The notes beneath the pieces are model-generated. The model made no database searches. It worked only from the letters and a program-made list of their open reading frames with translations, and had not been told where the DNA came from. A stretch of DNA of 64,000 nt from Roseivivax isoporae LMG 25204 (GTDB lineage: Bacteria > Pseudomonadota > Alphaproteobacteria > Rhodobacterales > Rhodobacteraceae), in assembly GCF_000521865.1 (NCBI RefSeq), contig NZ_JAME01000003.1:62001-126000 (forward strand), given 5' to 3'. A program made the translations under genes and the position numbers. Below, one piece after another: positions 9,696 to 17,104 of this stretch (position 1 is its first letter; each line of letters starts with the position of its first letter).

Positions 9696-10103
9696 TCATC
9701 CGGGCAGCCCGTTGATCCTGTCGACGGAGGCGAGGTCATCGTACCAGTCGGCGCGACTGGAAAAGCAGATATGCGCGGTGGGCCGTATGCCGGTCGGGCC
9801 ATTCAGCGATCCGGCCGGCACGACAAGCACACCATCGCTCGCTTGGGAGAATGGCAGCGCCGAACCGCAGTCCGTGCAAAAGCACTTCACGTGCCGGGAC
9901 CCGGAAAGCCGAAACTCCCTGATAGTTTCCTCGCCCGACACCCAGGTGATCGTCGCGGTGGACGAAAAGATGTTGGCCGAATGGGCTGACCCGCTGTCCT
10001 TGCGGCAGCGACTGCAATGACACAGGAAAAAGCCCTCGAATGTTCCTGATATGCGGAACCTCACGGTTCCACACAGGCACTGTCCGGTCGTGAGATCGTG
10101 CAT
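9696..10103 (-). CDS. GFA (glutathione-dependent formaldehyde-activating enzyme)/CENP-V family protein, atypical base composition
   Basis: A 135-residue zinc-binding beta protein. The Cys pattern is complete: 'CLCGTVRF' (about residue 9), 'CHCSRCRKDSGSA' and 'CTDCGSALPF', which bind the two structural/catalytic Zn ions of the family. The founding member works on S-hydroxymethylglutathione, but most relatives have no proven reaction. The gene uses more A and T at third positions than its neighbours (codons such as TTT, AAT, TCA and AGG appear), and a roughly 300-base gap without a gene lies upstream. Both features hint at recent acquisition. A second GFA gene, at 23901-24335, has the normal high-GC style. 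Confidence 0.85.
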   Translation of the reverse strand: MHDLTTGQCLCGTVRFRISGTFEGFFLCHCSRCRKDSGSAHSANIFSSTATITWVSGEETIREFRLSGSRHVKCFCTDCGSALPFSQASDGVLVVPAGSLNGPTGIRPTAHICFSSRADWYDDLASVDRINGLPG

Positions 10104-10401
10104 TCCAAGTCTCTCAAGATGCGACCATCCGGCCGATCGCCGGGCACAGGCTGCTCGGTTCGTGTCCCTTGTGCAAGGTCAAGGCAGGGCCCGAAGCGGA
10201 GGCCCTTCCTCTCCATGATCCGGTCTCGAGTCACGGCCGTCTCCAGCGATCCCGTTCCGCGGCCCGGGAATGGACCCTGCGCCCTTCCCGTGCGTTGGTC
10301 ACGTGGAAGGGCGGACGGCACCGCCCCGGCGGACATCCCGCCCAGAACGGCCATCGCCGGCCTGTCGTCCGTCCCGGACCGCAAGCAAGCGAGGACACGT
10401 C
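10104..10401. other. Intergenic stretch with no recognisable gene
   Basis: This 298-base gap separates the divergent GFA and universal stress protein genes. Short open frames exist on both strands but show no domain or codon pattern I recognise. It must hold the two divergent promoters. I see no clear operator or RNA element. The last bases contain a GAGG ribosome-binding site for the stress protein. Confidence 0.5.
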
Positions 10402-10821
10402 ATGTTCAGGCACATCATGGTTCCGGTCGACCTGGCCAACACCGACCGGCTTGCGCGCGCGCTCGAGGTCACCGCGGACGCGGCGCGCCACTACCACGCC
10501 CGGGTCACCTACGTCTCGGCATCGAACACGGCCCCGACCGAGGTGGCCGACGCGCCGGACGAGTTCCGCCGGAAGCTTGGCACCTTCGCGGCGGGGCAGG
10601 CGCAGGAGCACGGGATCGAGGCGGAGGGCCACGCGCTGATCCTGCCCGACGCGCGGTCCGATCTCGACGGCGCACTGGTCGAGACGGCGCGCGAGGTGGG
10701 CGCGGATCTGGTCATCATGGCCTCGCACGATCCCGGGATCGTCGACCATTTCTGGTCGTCTAACGGCGGGGCGGTGGCGCGGCACTCCGACGCCTCCGTC
10801 ATGCTGGTGCGCGGTGACTGA
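10402..10821 (+). CDS. Universal stress protein (UspA family)
   Basis: A 139-residue single Usp domain. The start MFRHIMVPVDL is the usual first beta strand, and the C-terminal part 'GADLVIMASHDPG...SDASVMLVR' matches the family's nucleotide-binding core. The ATP-binding consensus G-2x-G-9x-G(S/T) is only partly present: 'SHDPGIVDHFWSSNGGAVARHSDASV' has the second half but an unusual first half. ATP binding is therefore uncertain. GAGG at 10391-10394 fixes the start. The role is probably cytoplasmic stress adaptation. Confidence 0.88.
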   Translation: MFRHIMVPVDLANTDRLARALEVTADAARHYHARVTYVSASNTAPTEVADAPDEFRRKLGTFAAGQAQEHGIEAEGHALILPDARSDLDGALVETAREVGADLVIMASHDPGIVDHFWSSNGGAVARHSDASVMLVRGD

Positions 10822-10832
10822 ACCGCGTCGGG

Positions 10833-10864
10833 GGCCGGGGCGCGGGTCATGCCGCGCCCCGGCC
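10833..10864. terminator. Bidirectional hairpin between convergent usp and RTX genes
   Basis: Perfect 13-base arms at 10833-10845 and 10852-10864 enclose a six-base loop. The structure lies 11 bases after the usp stop and five bases after the end of the convergent RTX gene, so it can serve both. Confidence 0.7.
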
Positions 10865-10869
10865 GCGTG

Positions 10870-11661
10870 TCAGTAGAGGAAATCGTCGCTGTCGAGGTCC
10901 CTCCGCAACGTGTCCTCGACGATCAGCACGCCGCTCGCGAAGGTGAAGACGATGTCGTCTCCGACCTGCCGGGCCGCGGCGAAGACCTGGCCGAACCCGT
11001 TGATGCCGGGCACCCCGGACAGGTCGATCTGGTCGTCGCCCGGCTCGAAGTCGCGGATCACATCGCGCCCGCTCGTGAAGACGAAGCGGTCCGCGCCTTC
11101 GCCGCCGGTCATGGTGTCGTCGCCGGCGCCGCCATGCAGCGTGTCGTTGCCCTCGCCGCCCGACAGGAGATCGCGCCCGTTGCCGGCGATCATGCGGTCG
11201 TCGCCTTCGCCGCCGGTCATGCGGTCGTTGCCGGCACCGCCGGTCATCATGTCGTTGCCCTCGCCGCCGTCGATGACGTCGTTGCCCGAGCCGCCGTCCA
11301 CCGTGTCGTTGCCGCTGCCGGCGATGACGGTGTCGTTGCCCGTGCCCGCCACCACGCGGTCGTCGTTTTCGCCCACGTTGACGAAATCGTGGCCGTCGCC
11401 GGCATTCACGAATTCCGCGCCGCTCTCGTCGGTGATGGTGTCGTTGCCGCCGCCGCCGAGGATCGTGTCCTCGCCCTTGCCGCCACGCAGGATGTCGGCG
11501 CCGTTGCCGCCGTCGAGCGTGTCGTCGTCGTCGCCGCCCTCGAGCCGGTCGTTCCCGTCGCGGCCGCGCAGAAGGTCTTCGCCATCGAAGCCGCGGATCA
11601 CGTCGCCGAAGGCCGTGCCGTTGAGGATGTCTGCTTCGTCGGTTCCAAGGATGTTCGCCAT
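10870..11661 (-). CDS. RTX (hemolysin-type) calcium-binding repeat protein
   Basis: A 263-residue protein made almost wholly of RTX nonapeptides (GGxGxDxLx type) from about residue 8 to 190, for example 'GGEGNDMMTGGAGNDRM'. A middle run (about residues 75-115) has degenerate repeats. The C-terminal 70 residues ('DRFVFTSGRDVIRDFEPGDDQIDLSG' and on to 'DSDDFLY') resemble the flanking region of type I secreted RTX proteins. There is no N-terminal signal peptide, as expected for type I secretion, where the C-terminus is the signal. No catalytic domain is present, so it is probably an exported Ca2+-binding or surface protein. No ABC transporter or HlyD gene is nearby, so the exporter must be encoded elsewhere. 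Confidence 0.88.
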   Translation of the reverse strand: MANILGTDEADILNGTAFGDVIRGFDGEDLLRGRDGNDRLEGGDDDDTLDGGNGADILRGGKGEDTILGGGGNDTITDESGAEFVNAGDGHDFVNVGENDDRVVAGTGNDTVIAGSGNDTVDGGSGNDVIDGGEGNDMMTGGAGNDRMTGGEGDDRMIAGNGRDLLSGGEGNDTLHGGAGDDTMTGGEGADRFVFTSGRDVIRDFEPGDDQIDLSGVPGINGFGQVFAAARQVGDDIVFTFASGVLIVEDTLRRDLDSDDFLY

Positions 11662-11761
11662 GTCACGTCTCCCGGGGCCCTCCTGGAACCGGATCGCCGT
11701 GGCCCCGCCGGACGACCCGACAGGACTACGGAGCAGGTGCGGACTTATTCCGGGCGCACGT

Positions 11762-12229
11762 TCAGGCGCGGTGATAGGGCGCTCCGGCCAGGATGGATGC
11801 CGCGCGGTAGAGCTGTTCGGACAGCATCACCCGGACCAGCATGTGCGGCCAGACCATGGGACCGAGGCTGAGCGACAGGTCCGCCTCGTCGCGGAGCGCC
11901 GGATCGATGCCGTCGGCGCCGCCGATCACGAAGGCCGCGTCCTGCGCGCCGTCGTCGCGCCAGCGGGCGAGCGTGTCGGCCAGGTCGGGGGAACTGAGCG
12001 TGCGGCCGCGTTCGTCTAGGGTGCAGACCGGCCCGCGGGGCAGGGCGCGGCGCAGGAGGCCTGCCTCGCCCGCCATGCCGCCGCCCTTGCGGTCCTCGAC
12101 CTCGGTCACCGTCACCGGACCGAGGCCGAGTGTCCGCCCGGTGCGGTCGAACCGGGCGAGATAGTCATCCACCAGCGCGCGCTCGGGGCCGGCGCGCAGC
12201 CGGCCGACCGCGCAGAGGTGAAGCCGCAT
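11762..12229 (-). CDS. rlmH: 23S rRNA pseudouridine-1915 N3-methyltransferase RlmH
   Basis: A 155-residue SPOUT methyltransferase. The trefoil-knot SAM site is visible as 'AAFVIGGADGIDPALRDEADLSLSLGPMVWPHML', followed by the C-terminal signature 'VMLSEQLYRAASILAGAPYHR'. It methylates pseudouridine 1915 in helix 69 on the assembled ribosome. Its ATG directly abuts the rsfS stop codon with no gap, which is the conserved rsfS-rlmH order of many bacteria and implies co-translation. Confidence 0.96.
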   Translation of the reverse strand: MRLHLCAVGRLRAGPERALVDDYLARFDRTGRTLGLGPVTVTEVEDRKGGGMAGEAGLLRRALPRGPVCTLDERGRTLSSPDLADTLARWRDDGAQDAAFVIGGADGIDPALRDEADLSLSLGPMVWPHMLVRVMLSEQLYRAASILAGAPYHRA

Positions 12230-12604
12230 CTACTGCCGCTGCACGTGCCGTGCAGGCGCGACGGGCATCCACATCTTCTCGATCTGGTAGAACTCGCGCA
12301 CTTCGGGCCGGAAGATGTGCACGATCACGTCGCCGGTGTCGATCAGCACCCAGTCGCCGGTCTCCTTGCCCTCGGTCTTGGACAGGATGCCGTGGCGGGC
12401 CTTGAGATCCTCCACAAGCCTGTCCGAGATCGACGCGACCTGGCGCGAGGAGCGGCCGGAACAGACCACCATCCAGTCGCCGATCGACGTCTTCCCGCGC
12501 AGGTCGATCTGCACGATGTCTTCGGCCTTGTTGTCATCGAGGATTTCGAGGATCGAGGCGAGCAGCGTATCACCGGCCGCTTCCTCGTGTGTGACGCCCG
12601 TCAT
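12230..12604 (-). CDS. rsfS: Ribosomal silencing factor RsfS
   Basis: A 124-residue RsfS/DUF143 protein. The conserved segments are 'KAEDIVQIDLRGKTSIGDWMVVCSG', 'SSRQVASISDRL' and 'WVLIDTGDVIVHIF', followed by 'REFYQIEKMW'. RsfS binds ribosomal protein uL14 and blocks joining of the subunits when nutrients are scarce. It is the first gene of a two-gene unit with rlmH. The nadD gene often found upstream is absent here. Confidence 0.96.
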   Translation of the reverse strand: MTGVTHEEAAGDTLLASILEILDDNKAEDIVQIDLRGKTSIGDWMVVCSGRSSRQVASISDRLVEDLKARHGILSKTEGKETGDWVLIDTGDVIVHIFRPEVREFYQIEKMWMPVAPARHVQRQ

Positions 12605-12759
12605 GCGGGCCGTCCCTTCGGCGGCCGAAGCCGCGTCGGCATGTAGTGACAGGACATCGTCCTCCTTGTCCAGGCGCGCCGCACTCGATCACCCCGGCGC
12701 CGGGCGTAGCCGCAATATATCATCGGGCACGTGAAATCTCAATGTCACCCGGCCGGTGT

Positions 12760-15105
12760 TCACGCGCCGTAGGGAACCCACACGGTCTTGACCTCGGTGG
12801 CGGCTTCGAGGAAGGCGCGCCCCTCGCCCGCGGCGCCGCTCCAGTCGCGCGCCCGGCCGTCGTTGACCCATGTCCGCTTGAGGTTCCCGGCGGAGAGCCG
12901 TTCCACCTCAGCCGACAGGTCGGAGGACGAGAACGACCAGACCGCGTCCACGTCCGCATGGGCCGCGAGCGTGGGCGCGAGGTCGGCATGGGGACCGGTC
13001 AGCAGGTTCACGACACCCCCCGGCACGTCCGAGGTGTCGAGCACCTGGTAGAAGTCCGTGGCAGCGAGCGGGTAGGGTTCCGAGGCCACGAGCACCACGC
13101 GGTTGCCGAAGGCGATGGCGGGCGCCATGACCGACACGAGCCCGAGAAGCGGCGCCTCGTCCGGGCAGAGCGCGCCGATCACGCCCACCGGTTCGCGGAG
13201 CGCGAGGGCCAGTCCGCGCAGGGGCACCGCGCGGCTGTCGCCCGCGAACTTGTCGGCCCAGGCCGCCCAGGTGAAGAGGCGGTCGACCGAGGCCTCGACC
13301 TCCTTCGCGCCCGACCGACCGCCGGTCAGCCGGTCGAGCCGCGCCGCGAAGTCGTCGGCGCGCGCCGACAGGTTCTCTGCCAGGTAGTAGATCACCTGCG
13401 CGCGGCCGTGGGCGGGCATCGCGGCCCAGCCGGCGGCGGCGCGGGCCGCCTCGACGGCGTTGCGCACGTCCTTGCGGTTGGCGACGGGCGCCTGGCCCAC
13501 GGGCCTTCCGGCCCGGTCGTAGACCGTGCGGGAATGGCCGCCATCGGGCCGCGCCTGCCGGCCGCCCACGTAGAGCTTGGCGGTGCGGTCCACCGGGTCG
13601 GGTTCGGCGGCAGCGCCGCCGCTGCCGAACGCCGCGACGCGCTTCAGCGGTTTGCCGGGCGCCTCGGTGCGCAGGTAGGCCGACAGGCCCTCCCAGCCGC
13701 CCTCGCGTCCGAAGCCCGATTCGCGCACGCCGCCGAAGGGGGCCGCCGCGTCGAACATGTTGGTTCCGTTGACCCAGACGACACCCGAGGCGAGGCGCGG
13801 CGCGATGTCGAGCGCGGTCGACACGCTTTCCGACCAGACCGACGCCGCGAGGCCGTAGCGGCTGTCATTGGCGAGCGCGACCGCCTCGGCCGGCGTGCGG
13901 AACGTGGTCGACACGAGGACGGGCCCGAAGATCTCCTCCTGCATCAGGGGCGCCGCAGGCGAGAGCCCCGTGATCAGCGTCGGCGGGTAGAAGCAGCCGT
14001 CGGGCAGGCCCGCGTCGGCGCTGTACACTTCGCCGGCGTGGTTTGCGTCGACCAGGGCGCGGATGCGCGCGAGGTGCTCGGGATGCACGATGGCGCCCAC
14101 GTCGATGCACTTGTCGAGTGGGTCGCCGACGCGGAGCCGGTCCATCCGCGCGCGGAGCCGCGCGTGGAAGTCCGGCGCGATCCCCTCCTGCACCAGGAGC
14201 CGCGAGCCCGCGCAGCAGACCTGCCCGCCGTTGAACCAGATGGCGTCGACGAGCCCCTCGACGGCCGCGTCGAGATCCGCGTCCTCGAAGACGATGTAGG
14301 GCGACTTGCCGCCGAGCTCGAGCGTCAGCGCGATGCCGCGACCGGCCGTCGCCTCGCGGATGCGTCGCCCGACGGCGGTCGACCCGGTAAAGGCGATCTT
14401 GTCCACTTCCGCCGCGACCAGCATCTCGCCCACCGCGCCGTCGCCGGTCACGATGTTCACGACGCCTTTCGGCACGCCCGCCTCGCCGCAGATGCGGGCG
14501 AAGAGGAGCGCGGTGAGCGGGGTCCACTCGGCGGGCTTCAGCACCACGCTGTTGCCGGCGGCGAGTGCCGGCGCGACCTTCCAGGCGAGCATCAGGAGCG
14601 GGAAGTTCCACGGCACGATCTGGCCGCAGACGCCCATCGCCCGCGCGCCCGGCCGCTCTGCGTCGAGGATCTGCGCGAGGCCTGCGTGGTAGTAGAAGTG
14701 CCGCGCCGCGAGCGGGATGTCGATGTCGCGGCTTTCGCGGATGGGCTTGCCGGTGTCGAGCGTCTCGAGCACGGCGAAAAGGCGGGAATGTTTCTGCAGG
14801 GCGCGGGCGAGCGCGTAGAGCACCCGTGCCCGGCCCTTGCCACCGAGGCGTTCCCAGCCGGGCTGCGCCTTGCGCGCGGCCGCGACCGCCGCGGTCACGT
14901 CGTCCTGCGCGGCCTGCGTGACCTGCGCAAGCTCCGCGCCGGTCGCGGGGTTCTCCGTCGCGAAGGTCGCGCCGGGCCCGGTGAAGGCGCCGCCGATGAA
15001 ATGCCCGAACGCGCCGCCCTCGCGTGCGATCCAGTCCAGCGCCTCGGTCGAGGCCTCGGGGGCGGTGCCGTAGTCCATGGTCTCGAAGATCTCGCGCACC
15101 GTCAT
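12760..15105 (-). CDS. Two-domain aldehyde dehydrogenase, ALDH16-like
   Basis: A 781-residue protein with two ALDH modules. The first (about residues 1-485) is complete: 'IVPWNFPLLMLAWK', 'FTGSTAVGRRI', the general-base motif 'LELGGKSP' and the nucleophile in 'GGQVCCAGSRLL' (Cys297). The second (about residues 497-781) keeps a Rossmann-like part ('GVIGALCPDEAPLLGL') but has lost the catalytic Cys and Glu motifs. This architecture is that of ALDH16, in which the second module has a structural role; bacterial members retain the Cys that mammalian ones lost. It starts 53 bases after deoC in the same direction with a GAGGAA ribosome-binding site, which suggests oxidation of the acetaldehyde released by DeoC. 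Confidence 0.9.
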   Translation of the reverse strand: MTVREIFETMDYGTAPEASTEALDWIAREGGAFGHFIGGAFTGPGATFATENPATGAELAQVTQAAQDDVTAAVAAARKAQPGWERLGGKGRARVLYALARALQKHSRLFAVLETLDTGKPIRESRDIDIPLAARHFYYHAGLAQILDAERPGARAMGVCGQIVPWNFPLLMLAWKVAPALAAGNSVVLKPAEWTPLTALLFARICGEAGVPKGVVNIVTGDGAVGEMLVAAEVDKIAFTGSTAVGRRIREATAGRGIALTLELGGKSPYIVFEDADLDAAVEGLVDAIWFNGGQVCCAGSRLLVQEGIAPDFHARLRARMDRLRVGDPLDKCIDVGAIVHPEHLARIRALVDANHAGEVYSADAGLPDGCFYPPTLITGLSPAAPLMQEEIFGPVLVSTTFRTPAEAVALANDSRYGLAASVWSESVSTALDIAPRLASGVVWVNGTNMFDAAAPFGGVRESGFGREGGWEGLSAYLRTEAPGKPLKRVAAFGSGGAAAEPDPVDRTAKLYVGGRQARPDGGHSRTVYDRAGRPVGQAPVANRKDVRNAVEAARAAAGWAAMPAHGRAQVIYYLAENLSARADDFAARLDRLTGGRSGAKEVEASVDRLFTWAAWADKFAGDSRAVPLRGLALALREPVGVIGALCPDEAPLLGLVSVMAPAIAFGNRVVLVASEPYPLAATDFYQVLDTSDVPGGVVNLLTGPHADLAPTLAAHADVDAVWSFSSSDLSAEVERLSAGNLKRTWVNDGRARDWSGAAGEGRAFLEAATEVKTVWVPYGA

Positions 15106-15158
15106 GTCGCTTTCCTCAGGCTTGTTCTCTTCGATTCAGTGCGGCCCTGGCGCGCGCC

Positions 15159-16139
15159 TCAGCTCGAGGCGTGGCGCCACGAGGCCGAGTATGCGCCGGT
15201 CGCGAAATGCTCCACCTGCCGCTCGATGTCTCCAAGCAGCGACGAGGCTCCGAAGCGGAAGAGGTCGGGGCGCAGCCAGCGGTCGCCCAGCTCCTCCTTC
15301 ACGAGCGCGAGGTAGGTCAGCGCGTCCTTGGCCTTGGAGATGCCGCCCGCGGGCTTGTAGCCGACGCGGACCCCGGTGGCGGCGTGGTAGTCGCGGATCG
15401 CGCGCATCATCACGAGGCTCACGGGCAGGGTGGCGTTCACCGCCTCCTTGCCGGTCGAGGTCTTGATGAAGTCGGCGCCGGCCATCATGCAGACGAGGCT
15501 CGCGCGCGCCACGTTCGTGAGCGTGCCGAGCTCGCCGGTGGCGAGGATCGCCTTCACGTGCGCCTCGCGGCAGGCCTCGCGGAACGCGCGCATCTCGTCG
15601 TAGAGCGCCTGCCAGTCGCCGGTCAGCACGTGCCGGCGAGAGATCACGATGTCGATCTCGGCCGCGCCGGCCGCGACGCTCTCGCCGATCTCGGCGACCC
15701 GCAGACGGAACGGCGACAGGCCCGCGGGAAATCCGGTCGAGACCGCGGCCACCGGGATGCCGCTGCCGGCGAGCGCGTCGACGGCGGGGGCGATCATGTC
15801 GTGGTAGACGCAGACCGCGCCCACCGTCAGGTCGGGCAGTCCCAGCGTCTCGAGGAGGTCCGCGCGCATCGGTGTCCGCGCCTTCGCGCAGAGCCGCGCG
15901 ACACGGCCGGGCGTGTCGTCGCCCGAGAGCGTCGTGAGGTCGATGCAGGACACCGCGCGGGCGAGCCATGCCGCCTGGTGGGACTTCTTGACCGAGCGCC
16001 GGCCGGGCAGGGTCGCGGCGCGCCGTTCCGCGGCCGAGCGGTTCACGCGTGTCCGCGCCACCCAGTCGAGATCGAGCGCCGTGCCGGGATTGCGCGGGGA
16101 CACTTCCTGCGAAAGGCCGTGGGCGGGACTGTGATGCAT
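15159..16139 (-). CDS. deoC: Deoxyribose-phosphate aldolase
   Basis: A 326-residue TIM-barrel aldolase that splits 2-deoxyribose 5-phosphate into acetaldehyde and glyceraldehyde 3-phosphate. The Schiff-base Lys is in VGYKPAGGISKAKDAL, and the proton-relay Lys is in DFIKTSTGKEAVN. 'AVCVYHDMIAPA' and 'EIDIVISRR' are further family motifs. The N-terminus is about 60 residues longer than in E. coli DeoC and holds a helix-rich 'RTRVNRSAAERRAATLPGRRSVKKSH' segment. AGGAG eight bases upstream supports ATG 16139. It leads an operon with the ALDH16-like gene for use of the deoxyribose part of DNA nucleosides. Confidence 0.94.
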   Translation of the reverse strand: MHHSPAHGLSQEVSPRNPGTALDLDWVARTRVNRSAAERRAATLPGRRSVKKSHQAAWLARAVSCIDLTTLSGDDTPGRVARLCAKARTPMRADLLETLGLPDLTVGAVCVYHDMIAPAVDALAGSGIPVAAVSTGFPAGLSPFRLRVAEIGESVAAGAAEIDIVISRRHVLTGDWQALYDEMRAFREACREAHVKAILATGELGTLTNVARASLVCMMAGADFIKTSTGKEAVNATLPVSLVMMRAIRDYHAATGVRVGYKPAGGISKAKDALTYLALVKEELGDRWLRPDLFRFGASSLLGDIERQVEHFATGAYSASWRHASS

Positions 16140-16215
16140 GGGGGACTCTCCTGCTGCGGAAAGCGTGTCACGGGGGCCCGGCGCTGGCAAGCCATGCCGC
16201 TGCGTGCGGCCGCGC

Positions 16216-16917
16216 TCAGCGCACCCGGTTCGACAGCCAGCGCAGGACCGGGTTGCGCTGCGGGCGCAGGAGCTCGAGGTGCAGGATCCGCGTCCGCGGC
16301 TGTTCCGACCAGATCAGCTCGGACGCCTCGAAGAGGCGCTTGTTGTATTGCGGGGGCAGTACGTGGAAGCGCAGGTCGGGCGAGTCCCACAGCACCTCGC
16401 GGAAGCTCGGCTGGTCGATCCCGTAGGGCCCTTCGGCGTAGAGCAGCGCCCAGCGGTTCAGGAGGTCGAGCACCGGGGGGCTGCGCCGGTAAAGCAGGAC
16501 GCCGGTGTTGATCTCGGGAAACGCGTCAGGCAGGTCGAGCTGGATCGGCTTCTGGTGCCGCTCGCGGTGCCACAGCTGCACCTGCGCCCCGGCCATGTCG
16601 TAGCCCTCGAGCAGGCGGAAGAGGCTGCCGAGCGCCGAGCGCACCAGCGTGTCGTTGTCGAGGAACAGCGTCTCGTCGAAGGGCGTCTGGCCGAGCAGGT
16701 TCACCTTGGGGCGCCGCAGCCCCTCGGGGATCGTGAACGCCATGTCGAAGCCCGAGGTGTCGTCGCCCGCCCGGCACCAGAGCGCGGTGGAGAGGTCGGG
16801 GTTGTGGCGCTTCACGCTGTCGGCGGAGCGTCGGGCCACCGCCACGTGCTCGCGGCCCCAGGCCACGTAGACCACCCCGCGCCGGGATGTCCTGCCGTCG
16901 TCGTCGTGGTGGTGCAT
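16216..16917 (-). CDS. Glycosyltransferase-like protein (nucleotide-diphospho-sugar transferase fold)
   Basis: A 233-residue protein. 'GVVYVAWGREHVAVARRSADSVKRHNPDL' is a typical GT-A first strand and helix. 'DETLFLDNDTLVRSALGSLF' holds a DxD-type metal motif (Asp-Asn-Asp), and 'FPEINTGVLLYRRSPPVLDLLNRW' matches the acceptor-side motif of GT8-like enzymes. It is probably a cytoplasmic sugar transferase for a surface glycan; donor and acceptor are unknown. GGAGAGG just upstream supports ATG 16917, although a longer frame exists. It is divergent from dnaE2. Confidence 0.75.
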   Translation of the reverse strand: MHHHDDDGRTSRRGVVYVAWGREHVAVARRSADSVKRHNPDLSTALWCRAGDDTSGFDMAFTIPEGLRRPKVNLLGQTPFDETLFLDNDTLVRSALGSLFRLLEGYDMAGAQVQLWHRERHQKPIQLDLPDAFPEINTGVLLYRRSPPVLDLLNRWALLYAEGPYGIDQPSFREVLWDSPDLRFHVLPPQYNKRLFEASELIWSEQPRTRILHLELLRPQRNPVLRWLSNRVR

Positions 16918-17038
16918 GCGCCTCTCCGTGCGGGGCCCTGCGGGCATCGCGGCCTCTCTAGCGCAGGGTCGGGGCGGGGGGAATGCGCGCCGGCCGCGTG
17001 ACGGCGGGTCGCAGGACGCGCGGGGGGACTCAAAACCG

Positions 17039-17053
17039 GAACAAAAATGGAAC
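17039..17053 (+). promoter_or_regulatory. LexA (SOS) box upstream of dnaE2
   Basis: An exact GAAC-N7-GAAC direct repeat, the operator bound by LexA in Alphaproteobacteria (also written GTTC-N7-GTTC). The two halves are at 17039-17042 and 17050-17053, and the 3' half ends 51 bases before the dnaE2 ATG. The spacer is A-rich. The position fits repression of the dnaE2 promoter until DNA damage. Confidence 0.85.
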
Positions 17054-17104
17054 ACACTGCGACTCGTCCCGTCCGCCATCCATCCCGCCCGAGCCCGTCG
17101 ACCC

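Noticed and set aside
10104-10401. A small gene or riboswitch in the gap between the GFA and universal stress protein genes
   Set aside because: No conserved motif, no good ribosome-binding site before the short frames, and no RNA fold that I can recognise.
11040-11600. A direct-repeat array that could be mistaken for CRISPR
   Set aside because: The period is 27 bases and in frame; it encodes RTX nonapeptides. There are no spacers and no cas genes.
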